A DNA stretch of 64,000 bases from an uncultured bacterium (GTDB lineage Bacteria; Verrucomicrobiota; Kiritimatiellia; RFP12; UBA1067), in the NCBI GenBank assembly GCA_902779075.1, contig CACZAK010000008.1, positions 53,140 to 117,139 on the forward strand, read 5' to 3'. The notes under the pieces are model-generated. The model was not told where the DNA came from. It saw only the letters and a list, made by a program, of their open reading frames with translations, and made no database searches. The translations under genes and the position numbers were made by a program. Within the stretch, counting starts at the first letter, position 1. Every line of letters begins with the position of its first letter. Below, piece by piece: positions 11,701 to 26,700 of the stretch.

Positions 11701-14700
11701 CCGTACGCCTTGGCAAGGTAGCGGCAGACGAGGTATTTATCAAGGGCAGTAAACGCCTTCGTGTTGGATCCGTAAATGTAAGTGTCGCCCCTCCTGGAAA
11801 CGTCATTCGGATTCGCCGTCGTCGGATCGTAGCCGAAGAACTCGTAAACTTGCGCGTGAACAAGCGCGACTTTCGCGTCTTCCTCGACACCAACGATACG
11901 ACCGGAGACGGCTGCGGTGACATTGCTGCCAAGGCCGTGAGTTCCGGCGTAGTCGTAAACCGTACGGAGGTTCTCCAACGTGGATGCGTCGTCGCCGACG
12001 GCAATCTTCGCTTCCTTGTCAAGAGATGCATACATGTTCGTGGTTGCACCATCCACGACGGTAAACACGGTGAAGTTCGTAATCGCATACGCCATTACGT
12101 CATTAATCAAATCATTCTCGTCGTCTGTTGACACGGTGGAAGTATCGTTAGTGAACGGATTGAGTTCATTCGCCCAGATCTCCCACGCAGTCGGCATTCC
12201 GTCGCCGTCATGGTCAGCAACGTACGGATCGTATACCGTCTTCCACCTATTCACCCCGGCAGCGGAAACCAAGTTCGAGAGTGCCGACGGATCAACCACC
12301 GGGAATGTGCAGTAGGTGTTCTCGATAAAGCCGGCTGCGGTGTCCGGGTTCGCGAACGCTACATAAAGCTCCCAGCCGTCCGGCAGGCCGTTCGCGTTGT
12401 AGTCGAAGCTCTCGCTTGAGAGCGGATTCTCAAGCTCCACGCCGAACGCCGGCAGGTACATCTCCGTCGTGATGTGCTTCCAAAGCGCCGTGAACGGAAT
12501 CGTGTTCGAGGCGTTGACGGTTTCCACGCCCGACGCGCCGAACAAGCCGCTATCAGCGGTCTGTGTGGATGGAGGCTGCGCCGTCGTAGCATCGAAGCCG
12601 TACCAGTCATAGACGGCTGAGTGGATCAGCACGACCTTCTTCATCGACATCGCGTTCGTCACCGAAAGCGCTTCACCGCCCACAGGAATCGGGAAGTCGT
12701 TCGTCGCAACGTTCGCGACAACAAGCGTCGTGTTCGTTGTCCCTAGCCTGATCGTGTTATACGTGAGGCCGCGGTCGAAGTTGAGGACGTATGCAACGCC
12801 ATTAGTCTCGAACACATACGCATCAACCTCGGCATAAGCCATGTAGTCGTTCGCACCAGCGTAGTTCCAGAACGCTGTCTGCTCCTCCGCAGTCGCCCCC
12901 GCGAGTCCGTTCGACACCGCGAAGCCATTGTCGTACGGTGGCACCAACTCAAGCAACGTGCCGTCCGCAAGTGCCTTGTTGTAGAAGTAGTATTCGTCGT
13001 ACGGGTCATACGGGACCTGCACTGCGTTGTCACCGTATGAGGCGCGGGCGTCAGCGTCGGAGTACGAAACAGACGGGTCGTGCCACGTTGCATACCTTAC
13101 ATACAGCTCGTAGCCGTCGGGCAGGTAGTTCGCGTTGGAGTCGAGCTTGTTAATCGCGAGAGCGAAGTCGTTCGTCGCGTCGCCGAACTCCTTGAGGTAG
13201 TACTGCTGCGTGACGTACTTCAGGTACGCCGAGAACGGAACGGTGTTTGCGCCCAGGGCGGTCGTGGCGTTGCCTTCGTCGTCAACGGTCGCGGTGCCAG
13301 GTTTCGCCGTGGTCGGGTCGTAGCCGTAGAAGTCGTACACGGCCGAGTGCATAACCACCACGTTTGTCGTCATGTAGCCGTACATGTAACCGTCCGTTGC
13401 CGCCGCACGGTTGGTCGGCGCGCCGACGAAGAGCTGGCCGTTCACCTCAAACACGGTGTAAACGGTGTTGCTCATCTGCGGGTAACCGTCCTCGAAGCGG
13501 GAGTTGACCACGAATCTGTTGGTCACGGAGCCTTCGGCGTTCGTGGCGACCATGATGGTCAACGTGTCGAGCTTGTACGCCATCACGTCGTTCGCGCCGG
13601 CGAGGTCGGAGTCAGGGAAGAGCGGATCGGTGCCGGCCTGGACCTCGAAGCCATCTGGCAGACCGTCGCCGTCGGTGTCGGGATTGCGAGGATCGGTTCC
13701 GTAGTCGTCTTCCTCGGCATCCGTCAGGCCGTCGCCGTCAGTATCAACGTCAGCCGTAGGCTCGTCGGGCTTCACCTCGGAGGAGGGTTTCCAGCCTTCC
13801 AGGTCAACGGTGTCGATGCAGTCCGGAATCCAGTTCTGGTTGACGTCCGTATCCTCCATCACGATGTATGCGGAAGGCGTGGCGGATTTTGCGGATTTGA
13901 CAGTCACGGACACCGGCGTGTAGATGTCCCTGCCATCCGTGCCAACCTTGTTCGCGTAACCCCAAGTCTCCCACGGGTCGCGGACGCTGTTGCCATTCGA
14001 GTCGATGAACGCCATCAAGTAGTATGTGCCAGGCTTGATGCCGTCGAGCGTCACGACGCTCACGCCACTTGTGGCAACAACGGAGAACGCCTGTGTGAGG
14101 TCGTTGGTAAGGTCGGTCACCTTGCCGTCGCCGGAGAGGCGCATGCGCGCCACAGGCATGGATACGAAGTCCGCGCTCTCATAAACGCCCACGACGACGT
14201 TCGTCAGGTCGTCCGTGGCCGGTCCGAAGTAACGGACTTCCGCACGGAGCTTGCCGTAACCCGTGTCCGCATTCGAGGAATCAACCTTCATCGTGAAGGA
14301 TGCGGCCGAGCTCCAGATGTTCGTTGTGAACTTGGCGTTCACCTGCTGGACGCGCCAGAAGTAATTGGAGCCGTCTTCAAGTCCGTACCCGGCGTACACG
14401 TCCGGCTTGAACTGGCATCCGTCGGCAGTAGCGGCCGGCATCAGGTTCGTAACGGAGTAGATGACGTCCGTGAAGTCCTCGTCCTTCGCAATCTGCAAAG
14501 CGAATGCCGGATAGCCAGCGGAAGCCTTCCACTTAAGAGTCGGCTGGGCGGTTGCGACAACGTTGTGGTTCGAGATCGAAGCCCAGCTTACGGCAGGAGC
14601 CAGGTTCATCGCGTCGAACGACCGGCTGAACGTGTAGATCGGCGTAGGATCTCCGCTGTCGAGGTAAACGGCGTAATCGGCATTCAGAATGTTCGATGCC

Positions 14701-17700
14701 TCAATGCCGAGGAGAGCCTGGGCGTCGGCGGCGAGGTTCGCCCAGTCAAAGTCGTACTCGCCGTCCTTGATGAAGTCAACCTCGGAGAAAGTCCGCCCCT
14801 TGGTAAGGTCAAGCGTCTTAACATAGACTGTGCGCTTGCGTTCCATGGGTACGCCGTTGATGGCGGTGCGAAGGACCCTGACGCGCGTCGCCCCGTTGGT
14901 CTGCGCCGGAACCGTGAACCTCGCCCCGGCGACCGTATCATCCGTTAGCTCAATCAAAAGGTCGGGTACCCTGTCCCATCCGACGTTGACGTCACGAACG
15001 ACACCCATCGGCTCGCCAATCGTATACGTACCATCGCTGTTGGCATCAATAAACGCCATGAAGTTATACTTCCCCTCAAGCAACATGCCGTTAGCGCATT
15101 CGGAGAAGTAGAAGGTCTGCTTGACACTGTCGGTGACAAACTCGCTATTGTGGCGTACACGGAAATACGAATTCTCCAAGTTATAACGCATGGCGCGGAA
15201 GTTCGCACCCGCCATTATGTTCCTATAGAAATAACCGTCAAGAGCTGTGAAGTCGATTTCGCACTGCCCCGTCAAATAATCAACCCAACCAACGACCTTT
15301 ATTTCATGGTTGGTCACAGATGCGTTTGGATCGCTTGACGACCCCGTGAGACTGGTCTTATTGTAAATCAGATCACCTCGCAGTTTATCGTCGTCTCGCT
15401 GCCTGTCGGAAATTATGTCAAACCACTCTGCCTCTGCGGCGGTACCTGCATACCAAATGTCGTTGTACCAACTTGGCCAGTCATACCTTGAGTCCGCATA
15501 GACGAACGCGAGGTCCTTTGCCTGTATGTTGACACTGCCCGGGCGAACATTACTGGGCGAGAGCATGAAACGCAATGCCCCGTTGCGCCATGTGCCCAAA
15601 ATTTTGGTCTTGACACCGTCCAAACCTGGAGTCGCGGATTTCCATTCTGCGTCGCTCTTGGCGCTGCCAGCTCTATATGCCTGTAAAATCACGCCTCCGC
15701 CAAGGGACTCGCTACCCCTGTACAGGAAGTCGGCCTTGATGACCGGTATTGGATATTCCGGATACTTTGAATCTTCTATCGAAAGCGTAACAGTCCGGTC
15801 GGATGCAGTGCCGGCCCTGGCCTCGGCATAGTTGCTCCAACCGTCGCCGTCCGCATCGAGGAACGGGTCGTATGAGTAGCGGTTGAGCAGATCGACGTCG
15901 TACAGGTCTTCGTTGTAGTCTTCCATGAAGTCGTGGTCGGCGATGAGGCCGAACCCGTCAATGTCGATGCATTCGCCGATGTACTTCATCACGCCGCCCT
16001 GCTCGAACTGGTAGAAGTAATCAAGACGGTTGGGCGTGACGGAGCATGGATTCTTCACGTCAAAATATTTGCCCGTCAACTTGTATGCGAGGTACTCCGC
16101 CCAGTTGGAGAGACCGTCGTTGTCGTCGTCGGCAAGCTGGGACTCAATCGACTTCAGGCGGAAGCGGAATGCGTCAACATCGTCGATGCCTACAAGTCCG
16201 AGCGCCTCCGTGGTGCTATGCCAGGGATCTGTCGGCATGTATCCATCGTCATAATCTTCGATGAGCGCAAGACCACCCGTGCTGCCGTCAAACCTCGTGT
16301 AGCGATCTTCAGAGTTCCACGGACTGACGATAGTTCCGCCCGTCAAGTTGACGACGCCCATCTCGTTCGTTCCGAACATCACGTAAAGTTCCCACCCGTC
16401 ATATACGCCGTCGCGGTCGTTGTCGGGGTCGTTGGGCTTGAGCGAGAAGTCCGCCCAGATGCGGTTGGCGTTGACTTCCGCTTCGTTGCAGAAGCCGAGC
16501 GACTCGAAGTAGCGGATGAGGAGGTACTTGTCAAGCGACGTGAACGGCTTTGTATGCACGGCATTCTCCGCAGGAACGGCAGTCAGCGGACTGTAGCCGT
16601 ACCTGTCGTACACCTGAGCATGGACGAACACGGCAGTAACGTCTTCTACCTTCGACACGCGGAACGTTGTCACGGTGTCGGTCAGGTTCGTGCCAACGCC
16701 GTACTTTCCGGCATAGTCGTATGTGGAGACGAGGCGTGCGAGCGGCAGGACATCGCCAACGCGCACATCAGTGTTCGTCGGGTTGACTAGGTACATGGCG
16801 TCAGATGCATCGGTGACGAGCATCCAGCTCTCCTCCGCGTATGCCATCACGTCGCCTTCGGCAGTCTTGCTCGCATCCGCCATGAGCGGATCGGTAGCGG
16901 CGAACCGGAACTCCCAACCATCGGGCATGCCGTCGCCATCCGAATCCCATACCGAGGGATCGGTGCCGATATCGTTCTCTTCGACCTCTCCCATGCCGTC
17001 ACCGTCGGCATCGACTTCGCTTACCGTGTTGCCGAACAGTGCTTCGTCCTCAAGGACGTCAACAATCTTGTTGCGGTTCACGTCGGTGTCCTCGATGTAT
17101 ATCGTGATCGAAGGAACGTTCTCCGCGCGGTCGCCCGTGACCGTCATTCCCCTCGGGCTGAAGATGTCGCTCACGCTCGCAAGCTCGTCGCGCCTGTTCG
17201 CGTAGCCCCAGGGCTCCCAACGATCCCATTTGCCGTTGTTGTTGCGGTCGAAGAACGCACGCAGGTAGACCGTGCCTGGCTCGATGCCGCGGAAGCATGC
17301 GTTCGTCGTCGTCACGTCGTCAATGCTTGAAAGCTTGTCGGTGCTCGACAGGCGGGCGCGTGCGAGCGGCTGACCGGAGAAGTCCGGCGTGGTGAAGGCA
17401 TCGACAACCACTAGACCGGGGTCATCAATCGTGCCGGGACCGTAGTAGCGCACGGCAGCCGTACAAGAGCCGTAGCCCGTCGCGATGCCGTCGTTCACCG
17501 TGTCCGTGCGGAAATCGGCCCACTGGCTCCACGCCGCCTCGTCTGCGGTGTTGTACTTTGCGTTGAACAACGCCACGCGCCACTGCCAGTTAGTGCCGTC
17601 CGCGAATACGGGCGAACCGTTCGTGCTCGTGCAGGCGTCAACCGAGAGGAACGGATTGAAAGCGTAATGCGCCGTGTCCACGAAGGTCGCAGTACGACCG

Positions 17701-20700
17701 GGCAGGCGCTGGATGCCGCTGTCGTACACGACCACTCCGTCCGCGTCGCGCACCTGCAGCTCGAACGCCGTCATGGTTTCGTCGCCCACGGCCCAGCGGA
17801 ACGTCGGCGTTGCAGAATGCACAGGTTCGCCGTCAACCGGCCTCACGGCAGTCGGCACGGAACGACTGGGGTTGTAGTGGTTCAAGAAGGTAGCTAGCTG
17901 GATGTTCGTGGTGGCTCCGTCCGAAAGCTTACGCACCTCCTCGATGGCATACTCTACGGTGCGGATGGTGTCGATCTCCATTTCAGCAGCGTCGGTCGCG
18001 AGCCACTGCCAATCGAGATCCAGACGGGACGGCGAGAGAACATCCCCTTCGTGGATGTATGCACGGTCGTTCAGCACGAAAGACTTGTTCATCAGAATGC
18101 GATTCGGCGCATCAACGCCGTTGATCGCACGGCGCACGATGCGGACCTGCTTCGTAAGGCCGTTGGCGTTGTTACCAGAGCTCTGGCCTGACGAACCTTC
18201 TGAATTCCCCTCTTCGCCCGAACCGAGAGCCACGCCGCCCGAAACTCCGCCGACAACCGTACGGTCGTTTGCCAGCGAGGCAATGTTCATGCGCGGCACC
18301 ACGCTGATCGTGTCCGTTAGCTCGATCAGCGTTTCCGAAGTCCGATACCAGCCAACGTCCACGTTCTGCGCCACGCCAAACGGCTCGCCGGGCGTATAGT
18401 TTCCGTCTTCGTTGAGGTCGATGAACGCCTCAATCGTGTTCTTGCCTTCGCGGACACGTCCCTCCTTCGGCGCGCTCAGCCAGAACGACTGCGGCCAGTC
18501 GCGCGAAACGCGCGTCTGGTAATCCACCTTGAACACGCATCCTTCAAGGTCATTTTCGTTCAGCGTTGCAATCGCCGCCATGTCCAGCGAATACTCGCCC
18601 GTCGAGAAGTCAATCGTACCGATCTGCTTGCTGCCATCAACCGCGTCGATTACGCCGTGCTTACCCAGCGAATCAATCGCACGAGTCGTACCGAGATTCT
18701 TCCAATCAAGCTCGGAAGTGAGCAAAATCACATTAGCTCTTCCAAAGCGCAGGACGTCTGCCATAAATTCTTCATACGATCCAACGCGCGGGTAGGTGTA
18801 GTAATTCGGGACATCCCACCGGTATGTCTTGCCCGTTACCAACCAGGCCTGCTTGAAATGCCCTTCCGCAGGGATGACCGCTCCGGGATCGATGAAGCCG
18901 CGAAGCGTCGTCGCGCCAGTGTAGTACCCGCCAATGAACTTGGTGTTCTCCTGCACGTCTGCGCTCGCGCCAACCACCACGAACGTCGCGTCCTCTCGCT
19001 TCTGGAAGCCAGTGTGCGTACGCACCACCAGCGGCTTGCCCACTACGTTCTGCGCGCCATTGTACGTCACACGCACGCCAAGAGCAGGCGAGGGATAGCA
19101 CAGCGACATCTGTTCGCCGTCGAAGTAGCGGCTGATGGCGTCCGCTGTATATGTGCCGCCCCAAAGGGCATTGCGGCATTCGGCGAAGTTGCTCCATCCG
19201 TCTTCGTCCTTGTCGTCCCAGGGGTCGTACACGCCAATGCTCGCATAATCTTGCTTGTAGGTCTTCTCCCACCAGTCCTCCATGAAGTCGTGGTCGGAAG
19301 TAATCTCGCCAAAGTAGTATCCAGCGTATTCGGCCGATGTGTCGTTGCGCAGGAAATAGTCCGTCACCTCCTGGCTACGACCAGTGCGAATACGACGCGG
19401 ATTCAGCAGGGGGAATCCGTTGGCGATGCCGAATCCGTACTCGTCGCCCCACGAAATCAGCCATTCATAGTAGTTCGACAAGCCGTCGTTGTCAGGATCG
19501 TCGTCCGGGTCGAGGTCGTAGACGTCGTAGAGCTTCTGCCACCAGTCGGGCAGGCCGTCGTTGTTGTTGTCGGCAAGGCTCTCGTACGCCGGGTCGTAAG
19601 TGGGAGGTTCGCCTGGCATGATGCCGAGCGCGAGGTCGATCTGGTACGCCTCCCATGCCGACATCTCGACGACCGCTCCGGAAGGCAACTTGTAGTTGAC
19701 CATTGTTGCCGCTATCAGCGTTGCGGCGTCCGCGCCATATTCGGCTACGGCATGGGCCTCCCACCAGTCGGGCAGGCCGTCGTTGTCGGTGTCGTCCACC
19801 GTGGCCGTCCAGGCGTCAGTCGAGCCGTTGCCATCCCAGAAGTCGGGGCAGCGCTTCGCGAATGCGCCGCCGAGCGGCAGAAGATCCGAGCCGCCTACGA
19901 AGAGGGTACGGGTACCGAAGCGGATGCGGTTGTACACGTCAAATACGACATTTGTTGTATCTCCTCCGATGGAACCGCGCATCCAATTGAGCCGCTGCTC
20001 GCGGAAGAACGTTTCGGCCATGTAGTTCCAGTATGGATACGGATTCGCTACGTTCGGGAACAGGAACTGCGCGACGCCAACTTCCACTGGGAACGTCACG
20101 CCTCCGATCAGCTCGCTCCAGTAGCGGCTGTCGTAGGTGGAGCCGTCCATCATGGGCAGCATGGCGCACGTGTCGCGGACCCACGGCACGATTGCGCGGT
20201 TGCCGTAAACGGTGCTGGCGATCGGGACGGCGTTCCACCAGCCGCAGCGGATATCGACGCTGCGTCCGTTCCACTTCACGTTGTCGAGCACCCTTTCGGT
20301 GAAGCCGCTGGGCTCTGATGTTACGTAGTCGGCCTCGACTTCGCTCGGCAGCTGCTGGAAGCCGTAGTGGAACACCAGTTCCGGCGACAGGTTGGGACGC
20401 CCGTCGTTCGGGTTGTGCGTGCCACCCTCAAGCCACTCGCGATAAACCATGTCGCGAAGTTCTGAAACGTCCTTGAGCGTGTAGCGTTTGGTGTAGTCGG
20501 CCTTGATCTGCGCCTCCGTGCGGGCACCGTCCCACACGCGCACTTCGTCGACCCAACCCTTGTAGTGGGCGCAGTAGTTCGTCCACGCGGACTCAGGCCC
20601 AATGTCGAGGGCGCCGAGTTCCTTGGCGTCCGCGCCGATGAGCAGCGCGCTCGGATATGTATCGTAGCCGTCAACGCCGTAGTTGGAGCCGTTCGGGTTG

Positions 20701-23700
20701 ACCTCCTGCAACGTCACGATGAGGCCGTTCGCGGGAATGAGGCTGGCGGGGGAATTGCCCACTGGGATTCCGTTCACGTAGATGATGAGCGCGCTGCCGT
20801 CAAACGTCAGGGCCACGTGCGACCACTTGTTGGACTCAAGCGTGATGCCCTCCACCGAGGTGGTGCCGAAGCCCTTGGGGCTGCCGTTCGGCACGGCGTC
20901 GTCGGAGTCGTACTGGCCCCAGACTCGGCCGCCTGCCTCCATCTTGATGCGGAAGTTGGCACGCACCTGATGCGTAGCGTTGGAGAGCGTGCTGGAGGGA
21001 TAGTTGCAGACGCGCGTGACGATCGTCTGCTCGCGCGAGAGGTCCTCGGGACGCACCCACGCCTCGACCGAGAACGCGCGGAGCATCGCGTAGTTCTCGC
21101 CGATGCGGCGGTGGAGGTTGCCGGAGTAGGTCTGCACCACCGATTCCTCGCCGGGGAAGTACATCGCCTGGCGGCGGTCGGGATCGGAGCCGTGCAGCGG
21201 GCTGGTCGCGGAGGTCACGGCGTGGGTGAGCTCCTGCTCGTCGGGAATCCAGTCGTGGTCGGTGTCGTAGCCTTCGTTCTCCTCGAAGGTGAACATGTAC
21301 TTGTTCACGCTGCCCGGATCCCTGCCGTCGACGTAGGTGAACCAGGGGAAGGTGGATAGGGCCGGGATGTCATCGCCCTCGCCGCTCGCGTATGGGTCGC
21401 GGCAGTAGTACTGCGCCGTGACGCTTATCTTAGAGGAGGAGTCCGTCATCCACAGCGGCGTCGGGTCGGTGTGGTAGTTCGGCGGGTTGGGCATGTTGAC
21501 GAGCAACGCCTCGTCCGTGTTGCGCAGGCCGTCGCCGTCGGCGTCCGCCTCGGCAACGCCCATCGCCCACGGGAACCTCATCGCGTCGTAGACGAGTTCC
21601 TTCTCCTCCCAGTTCGACCATGCGGTGCAGCGGGCGCTGAACAGCTTATCGTTGCTCAGGGTGGTGTTGTACGCCTCGGAGATTATGTCCTTGCTGCCCA
21701 ACAGCGGGTTAAGGCCGTGGAACAGTTCGTAGTAGTCGTCCATGCCGTCGCGGTCGGTATCCCAGTCGCGCGGGTCGGTGCCGACGTAGCGCGAGGCGCC
21801 CATGCGGTTTTCGTCGTCAGCCGTGGCGATGTCGCTGAGTCCCCTCGGCGGCTTGAGGAGACGGCTTCCAGACATCGTGAGATCCCACGTCTTCTCCGGG
21901 GGCGCGAAGTAACCCAGCTCCCTGAACTTGAAGCCGTCGCCCTGCCGTGCGGAGAGGCCCGTGAATCCGGCTGCGCGCGCCGTCTTGAAGAAGGTTGCGC
22001 CGTCCCAGACGTGCATCGGCAGGAAGCCGATGTACTTGCGCGTGCCGGCGATGCCGTCGGGCAGGTAACTGCCCATGAGCGGGGTTTCGGTGTCGTCGTA
22101 GCGGAGGTGGCGGAGCACCTGCACGAGGTATTCCTGGAAGTTGAGAAGTCCGTCGTTGTCGAAGTCGAGGTTGCGGCGGGTGCCGGTTCTCGGATCGACC
22201 TGATTTGCGGTCGGCACCTTGAATGCGTCGTTGTACGTGCCGTCCATGCCGAACGAGATGTAGGCGCGGATGACGGCGTTGCTTCCAAGGTTGTCGTTGC
22301 GCTTGATGATCTGGACTATGTCCGGATTGATGCCCTCGAAGCCTCTGCCTGCCGGAACCACCGTGCCTTGGTACTGGCGCTCCCAGCCGTCGGGCAGGAG
22401 GTCGAAGTCGGTATCGACGCCGCACGGGTTGAGGCCGCCGCCGCGTATGCACGTGGAGCCGTCGTCCGTCGGGTCGCCGTATATGAACGCGCTGCCTTCG
22501 CTGCCGTCGCTCAGACCGTCGCTGTCGGTATCGCCGTCCTTGGGGTCGGTCGGGGTGAACTTGTTGTACCAGCCCTTTGCGTGGCCGGGATGGTACTGGT
22601 AGATTGTTCCCACGTTGTTGCCGTTAGTGGCGAACCCGTAGGCGTTGCAGGAGTCGGAGCCGGCGTATTCGTTGCGCAGGCTCAGGCCGTCGTGGTCGCC
22701 GTCGCCGTTGGCGTCCGGAGCGTCGTTGGGGTTGGCGCCCACGTACAGTTCCCAGCCGTCGGGGATGCCGTCCTCGTCGGTGTCTGCGCCGTGGTTCGTG
22801 CTGGAGTACGTCGGAATCTCCGCGACGGCTGCGACCTGCTCCGATCCGCCGCCGTCAGTGCCGGCCCAGGAAACGGTATAGGCAGCCTCCGAGAACGGCT
22901 TGTTCGGATTGGTGGTGAGGTCAAGGAAGATGTCGGCAAGCGGCCGGTTATTGTCTCGGGTGGCGATTCCCGTCTCGTAGCGGTACTTCATCAGGCGGTA
23001 TTCGTCCACGCAGTTGTACGCCACGGTGTTCACGGCCGCGCCCCAGCGGGCGGAGACGTCTCCGTTCGAGTTGATGTGCCAAGCCGTGTACGGGTGGAAT
23101 TCAAGCTGGTTGTAGACCTGGTCGTGGATGAGCATCAGATCCTGGTTGAGCTGGACCGACACGACCTCCGTATCGGCCAGGCTCACCTCGTCGGGATCGA
23201 GCGGCTTCTCCTGCGCATTGGGGTTGCCGCGCTTCTTCGGCACGCACACGGCGGAGTTGTTGCCGTAGTGGAACACGGCGATCGCCGTGACGTTCGAGAC
23301 GTCCTCCACGCCGAACACGACGGATGCGAGCACGTTCGTGCCGCCCTTGGTCTTGCCGCCGTCGCCGTCGAAGCTTTCCGCCTCGAACGTCTTGAGGTTG
23401 GTTCCGTTCTGCTCGAGAGCGTAGACCTTTCCGTTGTTGAGCGTCACGATGGCGTACGATTTCGGCGTGTGGTAGGAGGCCATGAAGTCGCCGTCCGGGT
23501 TCATTTCGGGATTCGAGGGAACCTTGAGCGGGTTCAACCCGCGCATCACCTCCCAGAGGTCGTTCATGCCGTCGCCGTCGGAGTCCCAGTGGACCGGATT
23601 GGTGCCCATGGCGAATTCCTCGAGGTCGGTGAGGCCGTCGTTGTCGGTGTCGCGCGTGGCGATGTCGCCGCTGGCCATAACCGTCGGGTCGAACGCCTTC

Positions 23701-26700
23701 ATGATGTCTTCGGGCGAAAGCGGATCACCCTTGGTGATGTTGTTCAGCGTGAACTTCTCGCCCGTCATCTGCACCCATTTTCCGTCATTAATCGTGCCGA
23801 CGGCGGCCCTATACCAGAAGTAGTACTCGTAGCCGTCGGGCAGACTGTCGCCATCGGTGTCCCAAAGCGTCGGGTCCGTGCGCTTCTCGGGGATCCAGCT
23901 GTTCGGATCCCTGACGGCGGTCTCGAATTTGCTGGACCATTCCGCAAATTCCGTGGCGTACGTCGCCTCGTTAGTCGCAGCCGCCTTGAATTCCGTCCAT
24001 GTCACGAGATCGGGCGTGGGACTGCCGTTGCGCTTGGCGTTCCAATACGCGACGGCGTTCGTCTCGGCCTCGGAGAAGTGCGGTACGGACACCCACTCGC
24101 CGCGGACGTAGTGGTTCAGCCCGTCGTGCTCCGTGCGGTGGTTCAGTCCCTCATGTTGGCCGCGGATTTCCCTATAGGCGGTGAATGGCTCGCCAAGTGT
24201 CGACCAGCCGTCGCTTGTACTCGGCATTCCGCCCTGGAAGGACTTGGACGGCAGGTAGTCGCCGTCGTCATTGTAGGAGAAGGCGCGGAACGACACGTCG
24301 CCGCCCGACTCGGCCGAGAAGCCGGCCACTTCATACAGTCTCTTGCCGCCGTCCCAGATCGGACTCACGGCGTAAACATCCGGAATCTGGTCTCCGTTGA
24401 TGTCGCCGAGGTTGTCGGAGACGAGGTATTCCTTCGAGAAGATTGCATCGAGGACCGTGTCGGGATAGTAAGTGGCGTCCTTCTCCTCTTCGGGAAGGTC
24501 GACGCGCTGCATTGCAACGCTGTCCGCACCGTATTCCGGGGAGAGTTTCAGCAGGGACGTGGTGGTGCCGGCCGCACCGCCGCCCGTCGTTAGCAGCCAA
24601 GCGTAGAAGAAGCTGTCCTTCGTCGCGTCCGCCTTATAATAATTTCCTGTTGCAGGGTGTCTGCCGCCATGCGCCCTGTCCGTGACGGCATAGTCCGTTC
24701 CAGGCGTCAGCGAGCCGCTGTCTTCGGCCCCCGCGCTGTAGCCATGGGCGAATGCGGTGCCGGAGGCTATGGACGGCGCGTAGGTGTAGATGTGCGAGAA
24801 GTTGGAGAACGGCTTGATTGTGCCTCCTGTTGCCCACACGCGGCCTACGCCGACGTTACGTTGTCCGGTCCACGTGGTCGCGAAATTGCCTCCACCGCTT
24901 GTACCGGGTCCGCACGGGTTGACGATTAGCTGCTTGGACGCATCAACCCTGTAGTACCATGTGGCCACCTCGGACTCTCCGCCGTCCTTGTCCACGACCT
25001 GCAGCTGAATCGTCTTCGTGCCGGCGCTGGAGAACTGGGTCGTGAACGTGCCGCGGTAGGTATTCATGTTCGGCGTGATCGTTTGCTCAACCGAGGGCTC
25101 GCCGGTGATTGACCAGTACAGGGTCTCGCCCTTGACCCCATTGTTATACATGTCGTATGAGCCGAAGTCCTTGAAGGTGTAGTTGATGGTGAACGGCTCG
25201 TTGATGGCCTTCGTTACCGTGTTTGAGGGTGGGCGGGTGACTTCTGGCGCAAGGTTTGCGATGGTGATCGGAAGTTCCGTAGAACGGTAAACTTCTTTCC
25301 ACGGCACGCTGTCGCCATTCACCGTCGTGTTGGTGACGGCTGCGCGAATCACGAAACCGGGATCCAGCGTACGGTCCGTACCGTCCAGGTTCCGCAGCGT
25401 AAACCAGGCGTTGGTTGTATTGGGGCTTTCGCCGCCGAACGAGAGCGTCGTGGTGCTGAGTTCGGGCAGGGGATAGTTGCCGTTGTCCGCTCCCGCGCGC
25501 TCGATTGTGAGCTGCACGGCGACCTGCTCGGTCGGCAGGGTCGAGAGGTTCACGTCGATGCGGCTCAGGGCGTTCTCGCCGGCACCGCCGGAGTTTTCAT
25601 TGAACGCGGTCGTTCCGAAATGAGGCGCAAGCGAGATGGCGGGCTTGGCGTCCACAATCACGGTGAACGTGAACTTCGGACCGAATCTGTCGGGATAGCG
25701 CGTGCGGTCAATCGAGTCCTTGTCGCGCATCGACACTTCAACCGTATATGTTCCCGCCTGCCTGAAGGTGTAGTTGAACGGTACGGTCGGTGGTCCGAAC
25801 ACGTTGGTGGTGAACAGGGTGCTGGTGCCGAGTTTGATGTCCCAGTGCGTCTGGAACACTGTTGCCTGATTGGCGTAGTTAGGTTCGTCGGCGTAGAAGT
25901 CGATGTCCGATGGATCGTCTGTTTCGGCATAGAACGACTTCGTCACGCCAAGGGAAACATTCCCCATTTGGCCGCCGCTCTCATACAGCGTCTCCGCACC
26001 CATCTTCACGGCGCTGACGTTTGGCGCCACGTTCGTAACGGTGAAGGAGAAACCCTTTGAGCTCCAGCTCGTCACCTGATAGCCCAAGTCGAAGTCAGGG
26101 TCCGAACGCACGATGATGTCGTACTCCATCTTGAGCCCCTTCGCGGTACCGTCAAGGAGCGTCATTGAAATCGGACCGGCTTCTTTATCTTCGCGATACA
26201 CCGGGAAACCCCACTTCCAGTCGTGCTCGACGTCGCGGTCCATCGCCGCACACGTCACCAGGTTGGACGCATTATCGCTCTTCGGCACGAAGAATACATA
26301 TCCCCATTCGGAATCGTCCGGCATTCTGAAACCCTCGTCGCCGAAGGAGAGCGTGACGACTGGCTGAGGTTCGTCAAACGGATTGGACTCGGCGAACTTC
26401 CCGCGGTTGAGGAGCGTGGCCTCCACCACCTTCGCCGCGTTCACGTGTACGTACGCGGTGCGCTTGTTCGACTGCTTGCCATCCGCATTCACCACGTAAA
26501 ACAGCGACTCGTAGTCGCCCTTCTGCGAGTACTTGACATTGAAGGTAATGTCGCCGGAAGCCGTGGCGGCCAGGTCAGAAATCGGCGTGTAGTAAGCAGG
26601 CGAGTCGTTGCCGGAGTTGCTCCAGTAGACCGTGTAGGTACAGGGGGGGCGAAGCTCTCCCCAGGCGTCGGCCACGTTCACAGTCACCTGAGCGTCGGCG

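Larger units (their letters stand above)
3310..19300 (-). repeat. Four long repeat blocks plus eight linker modules in the giant gene
   Basis: Each block begins at a DHDFMED/DHDFVED motif (about 19280, 15930, 11100, 5560) and runs to an EDTDVNxN or EDADTDN motif (about 17090, 13850, 8940, 3330), about 2.1-2.2 kb each. Block order is DADGDGWSN repeat, YPIP strand region, FMAFxDxNxDGxY...GEPxGVxxDVNVGW, VRxxRTAING, PxLKW, VRYxGP, and FxDxNxNGxxDxWExWGY. The linkers (about 1 kb) carry TSP3 pairs, then DVMAY, H(S/A)xVYDxYG and PDGWELYV. Boundaries are approximate, read by eye from the translation. Confidence 0.85.
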